Positions 1-8,808 of a stretch of DNA of 64,000 nt are shown in pieces (within the stretch, counting starts at the first letter, position 1; each line of letters opens with the position of its first letter). The position numbers and the translations under genes are program-made. Source of the stretch: Microbacterium sp. SLBN-146. Lineage in GTDB: Bacteria; Actinomycetota; Actinomycetes; Actinomycetales; Microbacteriaceae. A model generated the notes under the pieces. It ran no database searches. It saw only the letters and a program-made list of their open reading frames with translations, and was not told the DNA's origin. Where the stretch lies: NCBI RefSeq assembly GCF_006715145.1, contig NZ_VFMR01000001.1, positions 1,550,001 through 1,614,000 of the forward strand. Direction: 5' to 3'.

Positions 1-507
1 GCGCAGGTCGTGCAGGGCGAGGGTCAGCACGGTGTCGATCTCATCCGTTACCCACACGCGTCCGTCTGCGACCTCCGCCTCGACTCGGTGCGCCCACAGG
101 GCCTCGAACACATCGGCATCCGGCCGTTCGAAACCGGGGAAGCGGAAGTGCACGTCGAGGTCGCACGGCCAGTGCGGATGCGTCAGCGACAACGAGTGCG
201 GCGGGAAGGCGAGCTCGTCGTCGTCCGCGGGACGTGCATGCCACCCCATGCCGTTGAGCGCCCCGATGAGCGCGTCGAATCTCGTGGGCTCCGCCATGAC
301 ATCGACATCGGCGCCCCTCCACGCCTCCCGCATCCCTATGCGCGCCGCGGCGAGACCTTTGACCACGACGATCCGCGCGTCGCTCAGATCGGCTGCGTGC
401 CGGACGACGGCGTGGGCGAGCTGCAACGCCACACCCGACGGAAGCGGCGCGACGTGCTGCGACGACTCCGGAGCGGAAGCGCTCGCTCGCTCGCCTCCAC
501 CGGTCAC
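1..507 (-). CDS. Nucleotidyltransferase family protein (NTP_transf_5-like), 3' end outside window
   Basis: This is a partial gene: 169 codons are visible and the rest lies left of the window. The start is a GTG that overlaps the stop of the upstream kinase gene as GTGA. Visible signatures are a VVVKGLAAARIG stretch, the acidic pair GADVDVM (nucleotidyltransferase metal-site style) and a downstream PCDLDVHFRFPGF segment, as in the uncharacterised nucleotidyltransferases often found beside HprK-like kinases in capsule and lasso-peptide loci. It would transfer a nucleotidyl group to an unknown acceptor. Being in one transcript with a tyrosine autokinase and opposite an HprK-like/PqqD gene, it probably acts in polysaccharide production or its control. 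Family assignment is from remembered motifs, not a search. Confidence 0.7.
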   Translation of the reverse strand, partial: MTGGGERASASAPESSQHVAPLPSGVALQLAHAVVRHAADLSDARIVVVKGLAAARIGMREAWRGADVDVMAEPTRFDALIGALNGMGWHARPADDDELAFPPHSLSLTHPHWPCDLDVHFRFPGFERPDADVFEALWAHRVEAEVADGRVWVTDEIDTVLTLALHDLR

Positions 508-2105
508 GCGAGGTGGGATCGCTCAGCGGGGGCGTCGTTCATCTCGTCGCTGGGCGCGATCGTCGGGGGATTGCGTCGCGTCCGCCGCGGGAGGTCTTCG
601 GGCCGCAGGTTCGTCGTGTTGGCGATGGGCGGAGCCTGCGGCGGGGGAGCGTCGTCCTCGACCTTGGGCCTCTGCGTCGGGGTGTAGTAGGCCTTCTGGC
701 CGTAGTAGCCGTAGTACTGGGCGTCCGCACCTCGTTCCGGTACACGGTTCAGGACGACCCCGAGGATCTTGCCGCCCACCCGGTGCACGGCCCCGACGGC
801 ACGCTGGAGCTGGTCCTGTGTGCTCGACGCGGCATCCACCGTCATGATGACGCCGTCGGCGATCGTCGAGAGCACGGCGCCGTCGGTCACTGCGAGAAGA
901 GGCGGAGCATCCAACACGACGAAGGCGCCCGTGCGCCGGAGCGAGTCGAGGAACTCGCGCATCGCGTTCGAGCCGAGCAACTCGCTCGGATTCGGTGGGG
1001 TCGGCCCCGACGTGAATACCGTGAGGTCGAGGTTGCCGGGCACGCGCTGTGCCACGTCGGCGGGGGTGGCCCGCCCTGCGAGCACATCGGTCAGCCCGAC
1101 AGCCCCCTCCTTCTCGTAGATCGTCGCGATCATGGGTTTGCGGAGATCGCAGTCGACGACGATGACAGGACGACCGGATGCCGCGACGGCATCCGCGAGG
1201 TTCGCCGCGACCGTCGACTTGCCCTCACCCGGCGACGCGCTCACGACGACGACGACGGAGGGCGGGTCGTCGATGCTGACGTACGCGAGGTTCGTGCGCA
1301 GCTCGCGGATGCCCTCCGTGATGGCGAAGTGCGACCTTCGGGCAGGCCCGCTGAGGGGGGAGACGGCGGTCGCGAGGCGACGGCCCGCGTCGAACGGCTC
1401 GTAGCGGATGAGCGTGCCGATCACCGCGACGCCCGCGGTCTTCTCGACCGTCTCCACCGATCGGACGCGACGATCGAGCGTATTGCGCACGAGCATGAAG
1501 ATGCCGGCGGCGACCAACCCGACGACACCGCCCACGACGAGCGCCGAGAAGATGTTCGGACTCGACGGCGCCGTCGGCGTCGTCGCGGCGGCGAGGGGGA
1601 CGAACGATGTCGCCTGCGTGCGGATCGTGCCCTCGGGCACCTCGAGTTCCTCGACACGCTGCGACATCGCCGCGATCCACGCGTCGGCCAGCACGCGCGC
1701 CGCTTCGGGCGTCGACGCGGAGGCGCTGATCTGGATGAGCGAGCTGTCGTCGGCGAGATACGGGGTGGTCGCGGCCAGGAGCGATCCGGGTGAACTCGAA
1801 CCGATCGCCTCAGCGACCGATTCGGCGACGGCCTGCGACTTGGCGAGCTCGACGTACGTCTTCGCCTTCGACTTCGCGAGGTTCTCGGCGGCGAGGGCGA
1901 GGCCCGCGTCGCCGCCACCCGTCGTCTGGACGACCCCCGTCGCGACGGAGGTCCAGACGCGAGGCTGCGTCAGCGTCCAGAGGGCCGCGATCGCGATGCA
2001 GATGAGAAGGATGCCGAGCGCGCCGACCCAGTAGGCGCGAACGGCGCGGAGGAACTCCCGCAGATCGAGCGTCGGGGTGATCTGCTCGTCGACTGTCGAT
2101 GCCAT
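504..2105 (-). CDS. Polysaccharide co-polymerase / BY-type tyrosine autokinase (Wzz domain fused to kinase)
   Basis: The 533-residue inner-membrane protein should control chain length and export of a surface polysaccharide by tyrosine autophosphorylation cycles. A Wzz-like N-terminal part has membrane segments at about 24-45 and 185-206 flanking an extracytoplasmic loop. The cytoplasmic kinase follows, with Walker A SPGEGKST (291-298), Walker A' VIVVDCD (314-320), Walker B FVVLDAP (395-401) and a tyrosine cluster YYGYYGQKAYY (464-474) as autophosphorylation sites. In many Gram-positives these domains are separate proteins; here they are fused, as is common in actinobacteria. The ATG at 2105 was chosen over an upstream start because GGGGAGGG precedes it and the first residues fit the family. 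The LMW phosphatase at 3782 is the likely partner. Confidence 0.9.
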   Translation of the reverse strand: MASTVDEQITPTLDLREFLRAVRAYWVGALGILLICIAIAALWTLTQPRVWTSVATGVVQTTGGGDAGLALAAENLAKSKAKTYVELAKSQAVAESVAEAIGSSSPGSLLAATTPYLADDSSLIQISASASTPEAARVLADAWIAAMSQRVEELEVPEGTIRTQATSFVPLAAATTPTAPSSPNIFSALVVGGVVGLVAAGIFMLVRNTLDRRVRSVETVEKTAGVAVIGTLIRYEPFDAGRRLATAVSPLSGPARRSHFAITEGIRELRTNLAYVSIDDPPSVVVVVSASPGEGKSTVAANLADAVAASGRPVIVVDCDLRKPMIATIYEKEGAVGLTDVLAGRATPADVAQRVPGNLDLTVFTSGPTPPNPSELLGSNAMREFLDSLRRTGAFVVLDAPPLLAVTDGAVLSTIADGVIMTVDAASSTQDQLQRAVGAVHRVGGKILGVVLNRVPERGADAQYYGYYGQKAYYTPTQRPKVEDDAPPPQAPPIANTTNLRPEDLPRRTRRNPPTIAPSDEMNDAPAERSHLA

Positions 2106-2340
2106 GGGTCTCGCGTCCCTCCCCGGGGATATCACTGCCAAATCCTCCCTACCCTGCTCGTTTCCGTGGGGCGGGTCGTCGAGGTGGCGGTGTTTACGGG
2201 AGCGTCGCCGACAACGATCACCCTGCTGGTCACCGCGCCGTCCTCGCACGTGTCGCCTTCGTGACGGGCCGTGCCGCGGCATCCCGTTCCGTCGGAGCAA
2301 TGCCGTGCGGGTGAGGTGAGACCCCCTACGTCGATCGAAG

Positions 2341-3519
2341 GTGGGTGAACCGAGGCGCGAAGCTGCGTCGCTTCGGGTGGCGTGGTGCCACGATTGCCGC
2401 CATCAACGCAGCGGCGGCAGCAGCCAGACTCCGCCGGTGGACGAACCGGATCAGCTCGAGGTCGTGGCGCTCGGCGCGCGCATCGTCGTCCGGATCGAAG
2501 GGGACGGCGCCGCCGGAGTCATCGACGACCTCCGTGAGCGATGGCGCCGCTGCCTCCACGACGATCCGGATGCCACGGCCCGGACGCTGACCTACCGTCT
2601 CGGTCCGGATGGCTCCCTGCACGCTGACGCGCTGCGGCATCGCATCACGGTCGACGTCACCGCCGCTGCCCTCGACGAGTGCCGCGGCGACCTCTTGACC
2701 CTTCACGCCGCCGGGCTCGAAGACAGCGACGTCGCCTACTGCTTCGTGGGGCCCTCGGGCGCGGGAAAGTCGACACTGGCTTCGCGGCTCGGTCGTGAAC
2801 TCGGCTACGCGGGCGACGAGGCGGTCGGCGTCGACGATGACGGTCGGCTCATCGCGTTCCCCAAACCGCTGTCGCTCCGCTCATCGGGCGCGCACGACAA
2901 GCAGCAGGTCGGGCCGGATGCCCTTGGTCTGCGTCCGGCGTCAGGGGGGCTCCCCATCGCTGGGGTGTTCGTCCTCGATCGGCAGACGGATGCCGCGGAG
3001 GAGCCGGCTACAGCGCCCCTCGGGCTCGTCGACGCCGTCGTCGCGCTCGCACGCCAGAGCTCCTACCTTCCCCAGCTCGATCGCCCTCTCCAGAGGGTGG
3101 CGACGCTCATCCACCGCCACGGCGCCCACCGCCTGACCTACGGCGAGAGCGCCGACGTGCTGAGCGTCGTCCGCGAGGCCGTCGCGCAGCCGACCCGGGA
3201 CGAGAGGTGGGAGTGGTCGGTGCCCATCGACACGGCGCTGTCGCCCGCGGCCCCGGGAGAGCCCGCCGTGCGACGCGTAGATGTGCGGGACGCGATCGAG
3301 GATGCCGACGGCACGGTGGTGCTCCTCGACGGAACCGATCTCCAGGTGCTCTCGCCCCTCGGCTCGCTCATCTGGCGCCTCACGGCCGACTGGACACGCA
3401 TCGACGACATCGAGCAGGAGATCGCCCGCATGACGGGCGCAGACCCCTCGGCGTCGGAGATGGTGCGAGAGCGGCTCGCCGAGTTGGTCGCGAGCGATCT
3501 GCTCGAAATGCGCGACTGA
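2341..3519 (+). CDS. HprK-like serine kinase domain protein with C-terminal PqqD-like domain
   Basis: The protein has up to 392 residues. A P-loop GPSGAGKST lies at about 137-145 inside an HprK-like domain (about 35-290), and the last 90 residues resemble a PqqD peptide-chaperone fold (LDGTDLQVLSPLGSLIWRL and following). HprK-like domains phosphorylate serine or bound ligands in RiPP and capsule loci; PqqD domains bind leader peptides. No precursor peptide was found nearby. It lies divergent from the tyrosine kinase gene, with which it shares a 235-base upstream region. The start is uncertain: GTG 2341 gives the longest frame, but the first 32 residues are Arg/Ser-rich and GTG 2437 (DEPDQLEVVALG) may be the true start. 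Substrate unknown. Confidence 0.75.
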   Translation: MGEPRREAASLRVAWCHDCRHQRSGGSSQTPPVDEPDQLEVVALGARIVVRIEGDGAAGVIDDLRERWRRCLHDDPDATARTLTYRLGPDGSLHADALRHRITVDVTAAALDECRGDLLTLHAAGLEDSDVAYCFVGPSGAGKSTLASRLGRELGYAGDEAVGVDDDGRLIAFPKPLSLRSSGAHDKQQVGPDALGLRPASGGLPIAGVFVLDRQTDAAEEPATAPLGLVDAVVALARQSSYLPQLDRPLQRVATLIHRHGAHRLTYGESADVLSVVREAVAQPTRDERWEWSVPIDTALSPAAPGEPAVRRVDVRDAIEDADGTVVLLDGTDLQVLSPLGSLIWRLTADWTRIDDIEQEIARMTGADPSASEMVRERLAELVASDLLEMRD

Positions 3520-3781
3520 TGCGCGCGGCTCGAGGCGGGGGTGGGCGAGTCTCGATGCGCGATTCGGGTGAGAAGCGCGGTGATCCGTCGATCCTCTTCT
3601 TGATCGACACGTCGTCTCTGTGGCCTCGAGATCTCGCAGATCACGAACGACTTCTCCCGGTTTTCACCCGCGTCCCGCGGGAACGGGCCCCACTGTCGGC
3701 CATCGGCGACGGACGTACTTTTCCCGAGCGTCGCCCCGCGACCTCCGATATCGGCGGCGACGCACGAGTCGAGGTGACCAC
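3520..3781 (+). other. Intergenic leader before the phosphatase gene
   Basis: This 262-base stretch lies between the PqqD-domain gene and the phosphatase gene. It holds no convincing gene: the 78-codon frame at 3555-3791 has relaxed third-position use. A ribosome site GAGGTG (3772-3777) precedes ATG 3782. It probably contains the promoter of the rightward polysaccharide operon, but I could not place its hexamers with confidence. Confidence 0.4.
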
Positions 3782-4405
3782 ATGGCTATGACGCGACGCG
3801 AGTTGCGCACGCTGCGCACCGAGCCGGGTGCGGACGTGTCTCCGAGCGAGGTGACGCCACCGCACGCGACGGTTCTCGTCGTGTGCACCGGCAACCTCGT
3901 GCGCTCGCCGTTCCTGGCTCATCTGTTCGCGAGCCTCGGCCTCGACGACATGAGCTTCGTGAGCGCCGGCGTGAGGGCTGTCGACGGGATGCCGGCATCC
4001 ACCCGCGTACAAGAACTGGCGCGCGAGTACGGACTCGATCTGTCGGAGCACCGAGCACGCCGTCTCGACGAGTACTCGGTCGCCGGCGCATCGACCGTCG
4101 TGTGCGCAGCTCGCGAGCACAAGAAGGACGTGCTGCGCATCGACCCCACGAATCTCCACCGCGTCTTCACGCTGCGGGAGATCAGTCGTGCGGCAGAAGA
4201 GCTGGGCGACCTCGACCCCGCGACGTCGCCCGTCGCGCGGTGGGACGCGCTCGTCGAGCACGCGGCAGCCCATCGTCGCTCTGCGGACGATGATGACATC
4301 CCCGACCCGTATCGACTCGGCGATCGCGACTGGTGGGAATTCGAGAAGGCCGCGCTGGGAGCGGCGCTCCCCGTCCTGCGTCAGCTCGTGGGGGCGGAGT
4401 CATGA
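3782..4405 (+). CDS. Low-molecular-weight protein tyrosine phosphatase
   Basis: The 207-residue cytoplasmic phosphatase probably dephosphorylates the tyrosine autokinase encoded at 504-2105. The catalytic P-loop CTGNLVRS is at 35-42 (nucleophile Cys35, Arg41), and the general-acid loop is in IPDPYRLGDRDWWEF near the C-terminus, as in Wzb/Etp-type enzymes. A 28-residue N-terminal tail precedes the fold, and the total is longer than the usual 140-160 residues. ATG 3782 is preceded by GAGGTG; ATG 3788 is an alternative. Its stop overlaps the next start (ATGA), so it is translationally coupled to the LCP gene. Pairing of a tyrosine kinase and phosphatase is standard for capsule loci. Confidence 0.88.
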   Translation: MAMTRRELRTLRTEPGADVSPSEVTPPHATVLVVCTGNLVRSPFLAHLFASLGLDDMSFVSAGVRAVDGMPASTRVQELAREYGLDLSEHRARRLDEYSVAGASTVVCAAREHKKDVLRIDPTNLHRVFTLREISRAAEELGDLDPATSPVARWDALVEHAAAHRRSADDDDIPDPYRLGDRDWWEFEKAALGAALPVLRQLVGAES

Positions 4406-5508
4406 CCCTCCTCACGGCGCACGACGCGCTCTCGGCGATCGAGCAGCGGTTCGGGGACCGGCAGTCCACCCACTCTCCGGGCGGTGTCCCGGCCCGGCGG
4501 CGACGGACCTGGCGAGCCGTGTGGGTCACCCTCGCGGTCCTTGCGGCGCTGCTGCTGGCGGCCGTCGTGCTGGTGTGGTTCCTCGTCGGATCGGTCGTCT
4601 CGGCCGTCACGGTGCTCCCGGACGACGAGATCTTCCCCGCGGCATCCGGTCGTCCGAGCGCCGCCGCCGTCGCACCCGACACCAACATCCTGATCCTCGG
4701 CACCGATTCGCGCGCAGGACTCGGCGATGCGGAAGACCTGCAGGACGGCACGGCGACGGGCCAGCGCTCCGACACCATGATGCTCGTCAACATCGCCGGC
4801 GATGGATCGGGCGCCGCGGTCATTTCGCTCATGCGCGACTCGTGGGTGTCGATCCCCGGGCACGGTGAAGCCAAACTCAATGCGGCGATGTCGTGGGGAG
4901 GTCTTCCCCTCGCGGTCGAGACTGTCGAATCGCTCCTCGGCCAGCGGATCGATCACGTCGCGGTCGTCGACTTCGAAGGCTTCGCCGACATCTCCGAAGC
5001 TCTCGGCGGCGTCCCCGTGGAGTCGCCGATCGCCTTCGACAGCCTCAACATGAAGGGCTACAGCTTCACGCACGGCGAGAACATCGTCGAAGGGGATCGT
5101 GCCCTCGCATTCGTACGGGAGCGCTATGCGTTCGCCGACGGCGACTACCAGCGCGTGCGCAATCAGCGTTCGTTCCTCGAGGGAGCGTTCTCGCGACTCC
5201 GCGATGTCAGTGGACGCTTCGACGCGCTCCGCCTGAACGCCGCGCTGCGAGCGACGGCGTCCCATCTCACGGTCGACGCGGGCGTCACCCTCCCGTGGAT
5301 GGTCGAGGTCGGCACCGCCGTCGCGCAGTTGCCGGACGACCGGATCGTCTCATTCACCCTCCCGACGACGGGGACCGGCACGAGCGCTGACGGCCAGTCG
5401 ATCGTCGTCGTCGACGACGCGCTCACGGCGCAGTTGGTCGAGCAGCTGAGTTCGGGCGACGTCATCGGGTTTGCGCGCGACAACCAGTTGACGGGGGCGG
5501 ACTCGTGA
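4402..5508 (+). CDS. LytR-CpsA-Psr (LCP) family glycopolymer transferase
   Basis: The 368-residue single-pass membrane protein should transfer an undecaprenyl-linked glycopolymer onto peptidoglycan outside the cell. A cytoplasmic, basic N-terminus (PARRRR) is followed by one membrane helix (about 36-63). The LCP domain then shows ILILGTDSR, RSDTMMLV, the substrate-binding arginine in SLMRDSWV, and the conserved ARG/ASP-rich segment GDYQRVRNQR near residue 250. The start overlaps the phosphatase stop as ATGA and its own stop overlaps the next GTG. Its position in the capsule operon suggests that it attaches the polysaccharide made here to the wall. Family confidence is high; the polymer is unknown. 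Confidence 0.9.
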   Translation: MTLLTAHDALSAIEQRFGDRQSTHSPGGVPARRRRTWRAVWVTLAVLAALLLAAVVLVWFLVGSVVSAVTVLPDDEIFPAASGRPSAAAVAPDTNILILGTDSRAGLGDAEDLQDGTATGQRSDTMMLVNIAGDGSGAAVISLMRDSWVSIPGHGEAKLNAAMSWGGLPLAVETVESLLGQRIDHVAVVDFEGFADISEALGGVPVESPIAFDSLNMKGYSFTHGENIVEGDRALAFVRERYAFADGDYQRVRNQRSFLEGAFSRLRDVSGRFDALRLNAALRATASHLTVDAGVTLPWMVEVGTAVAQLPDDRIVSFTLPTTGTGTSADGQSIVVVDDALTAQLVEQLSSGDVIGFARDNQLTGADS

Positions 5509-7016
5509 CGACGCATGATCTCGGTGTTCCGCAGACGTCCGTGCCGCAGCCGGTTGCGTCCTCGTCGGCCGGCACGCACAGGGGCATCGCGCGCCCGACC
5601 ATCGCGACCCGCCTGACCATCGCGACTCGCCCGACCCGGAGGGTCAACGGATACTCGGCGTTCCTCACGTGGGCGCCGCTCATCGGCGACGCGATCTGCC
5701 TGCTCATCGCGACCTTCGCGGTGCAGTTCGTCCGGTTCGGCTCCGACGGCGGCGGCAAGGTCGACATCGGAATCGACATCGTCGACTACCGCGTCTTCTC
5801 GCTCATCGTCGTCGCGTGCTGGCTCTCGGCGATCGTGCTCGTCGGAAGCGGGCGCGTGAGCACGAGTCCCGTCGGCGGCGACCTGCGTACGGTCCTCGTC
5901 GCGACGGAGATCACATTCCTCGGCACGGCGGTCGCGGCACTCGTGCTGCAGTCGGAGTTCTCGCGCGTCTTCGTACTCGTCGCTTTCCCGCTCGGCGCCG
6001 CGCTTCTCCTCATCGAGAGACTCGTGTGGTCGGCATGGCTGCGACGGCGTCGTGCGCAGGGTGCGTTCCCCGTGCGGATCCTCGCGGTCGGGTCGACGGC
6101 GACGGCCTCGGAGCTCGCGGGGGAGTGGGGGCGGACACCGCACGTGGGTGCTCAGGTCGTCGGTTCGTGCGACAGTCCGACATCGGTCGCCGCCGTCGCG
6201 GAGCAGGCGCGGGCCCTCGATGTCTCGCTCGTCGTCATCACGACCGAGAGTCGGGCCGACCCGCGCTACATCGAGGACCTTGCCTGGAGCCTCAAGGGGA
6301 GCGGTGCCCACCTCGCGATCTCGACGAACGTCGGGGTGATCTCGTCGTCGCGCATGGAGGTCGTCTCACTCGGGTCGCATCCCTTCGTCGCACTGGCCTA
6401 CCCGCAACTGTCGCTCTCCAAACGGCTCGCCAAGCGATGCTTCGACGTCCTCTGCTCCGCGCTCGGATTGCTCGTTCTCAGCCCCGTACTGCTGGCGCTC
6501 GCCTTCGCGATCCGTCTCGATTCGCCGGGCGCCGCCCTCTACGCCCAGACCCGCACGGGGCGAGACGGCGAACCGTTCCGCATGCTCAAGTTCCGTTCGA
6601 TGGTGACCGGCGCCGACGCGATGGTCACCGACCTCGCGCACCTCGACGAGGGCTCCGGCCCGATGTTCAAGATCCCCGAAGACCCGCGGATCACCCGGAT
6701 CGGACGCCTCCTCCGCCGATGGTCGATCGACGAGCTGCCGCAGCTGGTCAACGTTCTGCGCGGAGACATGAGCCTCGTCGGGCCACGCCCCGCGCTGCCG
6801 ACCGAAGTCGACGCGTACACGGATCGCGACCGTCGACGCCTGAACGTCCGCCCGGGGCTCACGGGGCTCTGGCAAGTGTCCGGCCGCGCGGACCTCCCCT
6901 GGGAAGAGGGGGTGGGACTCGACCTCTCCTACGTCGAGAACTGGAGCCTCACGGGCGATCTCGTCGTCCTGCTCCGCACCGTCGGCGCCGTCGTCTCGCA
7001 CCGAGGAGCGTACTGA
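5505..7016 (+). CDS. Polyprenyl-phosphate sugar-1-phosphate transferase (initiating glycosyltransferase)
   Basis: The 503-residue polytopic membrane enzyme starts repeat-unit assembly by moving a sugar phosphate from a nucleotide sugar to undecaprenyl phosphate. Four to five N-terminal helices (about 50-165) are followed by a Rossmann-like central domain (about 180-290). The catalytic Bac_transf domain begins near 305: KRCFDVLCSALGLLVLSP, then QTRTGRDGEPFRMLKFRSM and DELPQLVNVLRGDMSLVG. The order matches WbaP/WcaJ-type enzymes. The sugar (often glucose or galactose) cannot be read from sequence. A GTG start overlaps the LCP stop, and the stop overlaps the next ATG by one base. This is the committed step of the cluster. 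Confidence 0.92.
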   Translation: MTTHDLGVPQTSVPQPVASSSAGTHRGIARPTIATRLTIATRPTRRVNGYSAFLTWAPLIGDAICLLIATFAVQFVRFGSDGGGKVDIGIDIVDYRVFSLIVVACWLSAIVLVGSGRVSTSPVGGDLRTVLVATEITFLGTAVAALVLQSEFSRVFVLVAFPLGAALLLIERLVWSAWLRRRRAQGAFPVRILAVGSTATASELAGEWGRTPHVGAQVVGSCDSPTSVAAVAEQARALDVSLVVITTESRADPRYIEDLAWSLKGSGAHLAISTNVGVISSSRMEVVSLGSHPFVALAYPQLSLSKRLAKRCFDVLCSALGLLVLSPVLLALAFAIRLDSPGAALYAQTRTGRDGEPFRMLKFRSMVTGADAMVTDLAHLDEGSGPMFKIPEDPRITRIGRLLRRWSIDELPQLVNVLRGDMSLVGPRPALPTEVDAYTDRDRRRLNVRPGLTGLWQVSGRADLPWEEGVGLDLSYVENWSLTGDLVVLLRTVGAVVSHRGAY

Positions 7017-7801
7017 TGTCCCAGATCGAGACCTACGAACTCGTCGGCGGATGGCCCCACGTGTTCGGGCAGCCCCTCTTCGCGGGCGACGACCGCATGC
7101 TGATGGAAGTCGTCGATCAACTCGCAGACGGCGGCTCCCTCCACCTCGTCATCACTCCCAACGTCGACCAGCTGCTCCTCGCAGAGAAGGACGACGAGCT
7201 CCAGGCGCTCTTCGCCGAGGCATCCCTGCTCCTGACCGACGGCGCGCCGCTCGCGGGACTCGCGCGGCTCCTCGGCGCGCCGTCGCCACCGCGTCACACG
7301 GGTGCCGATCTCCTCCCCGCCGTCGCCGACCACGCGCGCGGGTCGAAGAAGACGGTCGCGATCACGGGAGGTCGGGCGGACGTCACGTCGACGGCGGCGA
7401 AGAGCCTGCGTGAACGGTTCCCCGGGGCCGAGGTCGTCGCAGTGCCGTTCCCGGATGCGAGCGACGACGATCCTGCCTCTCAGGAGCGCGTCATCGAGGA
7501 GCTGCGTCGACTGCGTCCTCACTACGTGTTCGTGTGCCTCGGCTTTCCCAAGCAGGAGAACTGGGTCGTCGCGCACCTCGCCGAGCTTCCCCCCGCGGTC
7601 TATGTCGGGGCAGGAGCCGCCGTCGACTTCGCGGCGGGTACCGTCACGCGCGCTCCCGCACTCGTGCGCCGCTGGGGCCTCGAATGGCTGTGGCGCCTCG
7701 CGTCGGAGCCGCGCCGACTCGCCCACCGTTATCTCGTCCGTGGTCCCGGCTTCCTCCGTGTGGCTGCGAGAGCGTGGCGCCTCAACCGTCGGCAGGCATG
7801 A
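7016..7801 (+). CDS. WecG/TagA/CpsF family glycosyltransferase (GT26)
   Basis: The 261-residue, membrane-associated cytoplasmic enzyme likely adds the second sugar (ManNAc- or glucose-type in known members) to the lipid-linked first sugar. Visible family features are ITPNVDQLLLAEKDDELQ, the active-site stretch LLLTDGAPLAGLARLLG, VFVCLGFPKQENWV and a C-terminal GLEWLWRLASEPRRLAHRYL, which in this family contributes to membrane binding. The ATG overlaps the preceding stop (TGATG) and the stop overlaps the GT2 start. Its position directly after the initiating transferase is typical. Donor and acceptor are not known. Confidence 0.9.
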   Translation: MSQIETYELVGGWPHVFGQPLFAGDDRMLMEVVDQLADGGSLHLVITPNVDQLLLAEKDDELQALFAEASLLLTDGAPLAGLARLLGAPSPPRHTGADLLPAVADHARGSKKTVAITGGRADVTSTAAKSLRERFPGAEVVAVPFPDASDDDPASQERVIEELRRLRPHYVFVCLGFPKQENWVVAHLAELPPAVYVGAGAAVDFAAGTVTRAPALVRRWGLEWLWRLASEPRRLAHRYLVRGPGFLRVAARAWRLNRRQA

Positions 7802-8808
7802 CCGCGGCGCCCGATCCGCCGGTCGCGCTCGTCACCTGCCTGCATTTTCCCGGGAGTCGTCTGGCAGGCGCGATCGCGCGTCTCGAGGACACGTCCCCGC
7901 ACGTCAGCGAGATCGTCGTCGTTCTCGACGGCGTGACCGATGACGAGCGGCGCGAGATCCTCGAGTGGGCGCCGCTCCTCCCGAAGGTGCGCATCCTGCA
8001 GCCGCGCTCGCCTCTCGGGGTCGCGAACGCCCGCAACCTCGCCCTCGCCGCCGTGACAAGCGAGTACGTCTGGTTCGTTGACGACGACGACGAATGGGTG
8101 CCGGATGCCGCACGCGTCGTCGCCGACTCGCTCGCGGACGGGTACGACGTCATCGCATTCCGTGCCCGCTATCGCGACCATCCCGACTCCGCCGGGCGGG
8201 TCGTCGACGGCGTCGACGAGTCCCGCGGAACGACCGCGCGGGAAGCGCGACGGATGCTGCTGGACGGGACGCTCCAGGGCTTCCTGTGGTCGAAGCTCTT
8301 CGCCCGGCGCGTCCTCGGGACCGATCCGTTCCCCGATCTGTCCTCGCAGAGCGATGTCGTCGGCGTCGCGCGCGCACTCGCCCGCAGTCACCGCCTCCGC
8401 CTCCGACCCGAAGAGCTGTACACGTACGTCAATCGCCCGGGCTCCATCACGCGCACGTCGGCCTTGCGCCTGCAGAACCTCGCTCGCGCGAGCGATCTCG
8501 TCGTGGAGGCGCTGGCCGATGATGCCGACCCGGCCGAGACCGACCACTTCCGTGCGTGGTTCTCGTGTAGCGGCACCGTCCGCACCGTCGCCCGGCAGCG
8601 CGTACCTCTCCGCGAGGCGATGCCGGCACTCCGCGACGCACAGCGGTCGGCTCGCCTCCTCGCGCGCCGCGGCGTGAGGGGTGACGGTGCGCGTATGCGA
8701 CTCGAGCTCGCTGCGCTGCGGCTCGATCCCCGCGTGGCAGTGATTCTCGGACGATTCGCCTACGCCCTCCTCGACGCTCGGCGTGCGTTTCGTCGGCGCG
8801 CATCATGA
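7798..8808 (+). CDS. Glycosyltransferase family 2 protein
   Basis: The 336-residue cytoplasmic GT-A glycosyltransferase extends the lipid-linked oligosaccharide. The N-terminal half shows ALVTCLHFPGSRL, VVVLDGV, GVANARNLAL and the metal-binding acidic cluster WFVDDDDEW at about 98-106 (a DxD-equivalent). The C-terminal half (TSALRLQNLARASDLV and after) resembles glycosyltransferases with a helical tail. ATGA overlaps at both ends keep it in register with neighbouring genes. The sugar specificity cannot be predicted. Confidence 0.85.
   Translation: MTAAPDPPVALVTCLHFPGSRLAGAIARLEDTSPHVSEIVVVLDGVTDDERREILEWAPLLPKVRILQPRSPLGVANARNLALAAVTSEYVWFVDDDDEWVPDAARVVADSLADGYDVIAFRARYRDHPDSAGRVVDGVDESRGTTAREARRMLLDGTLQGFLWSKLFARRVLGTDPFPDLSSQSDVVGVARALARSHRLRLRPEELYTYVNRPGSITRTSALRLQNLARASDLVVEALADDADPAETDHFRAWFSCSGTVRTVARQRVPLREAMPALRDAQRSARLLARRGVRGDGARMRLELAALRLDPRVAVILGRFAYALLDARRAFRRRAS

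Noticed and set aside
3555..3791. 78-codon frame before the phosphatase gene
   Set aside because: Third positions are not GC-biased as in real genes here, no ribosome site is clear and it overlaps the phosphatase start in another frame.
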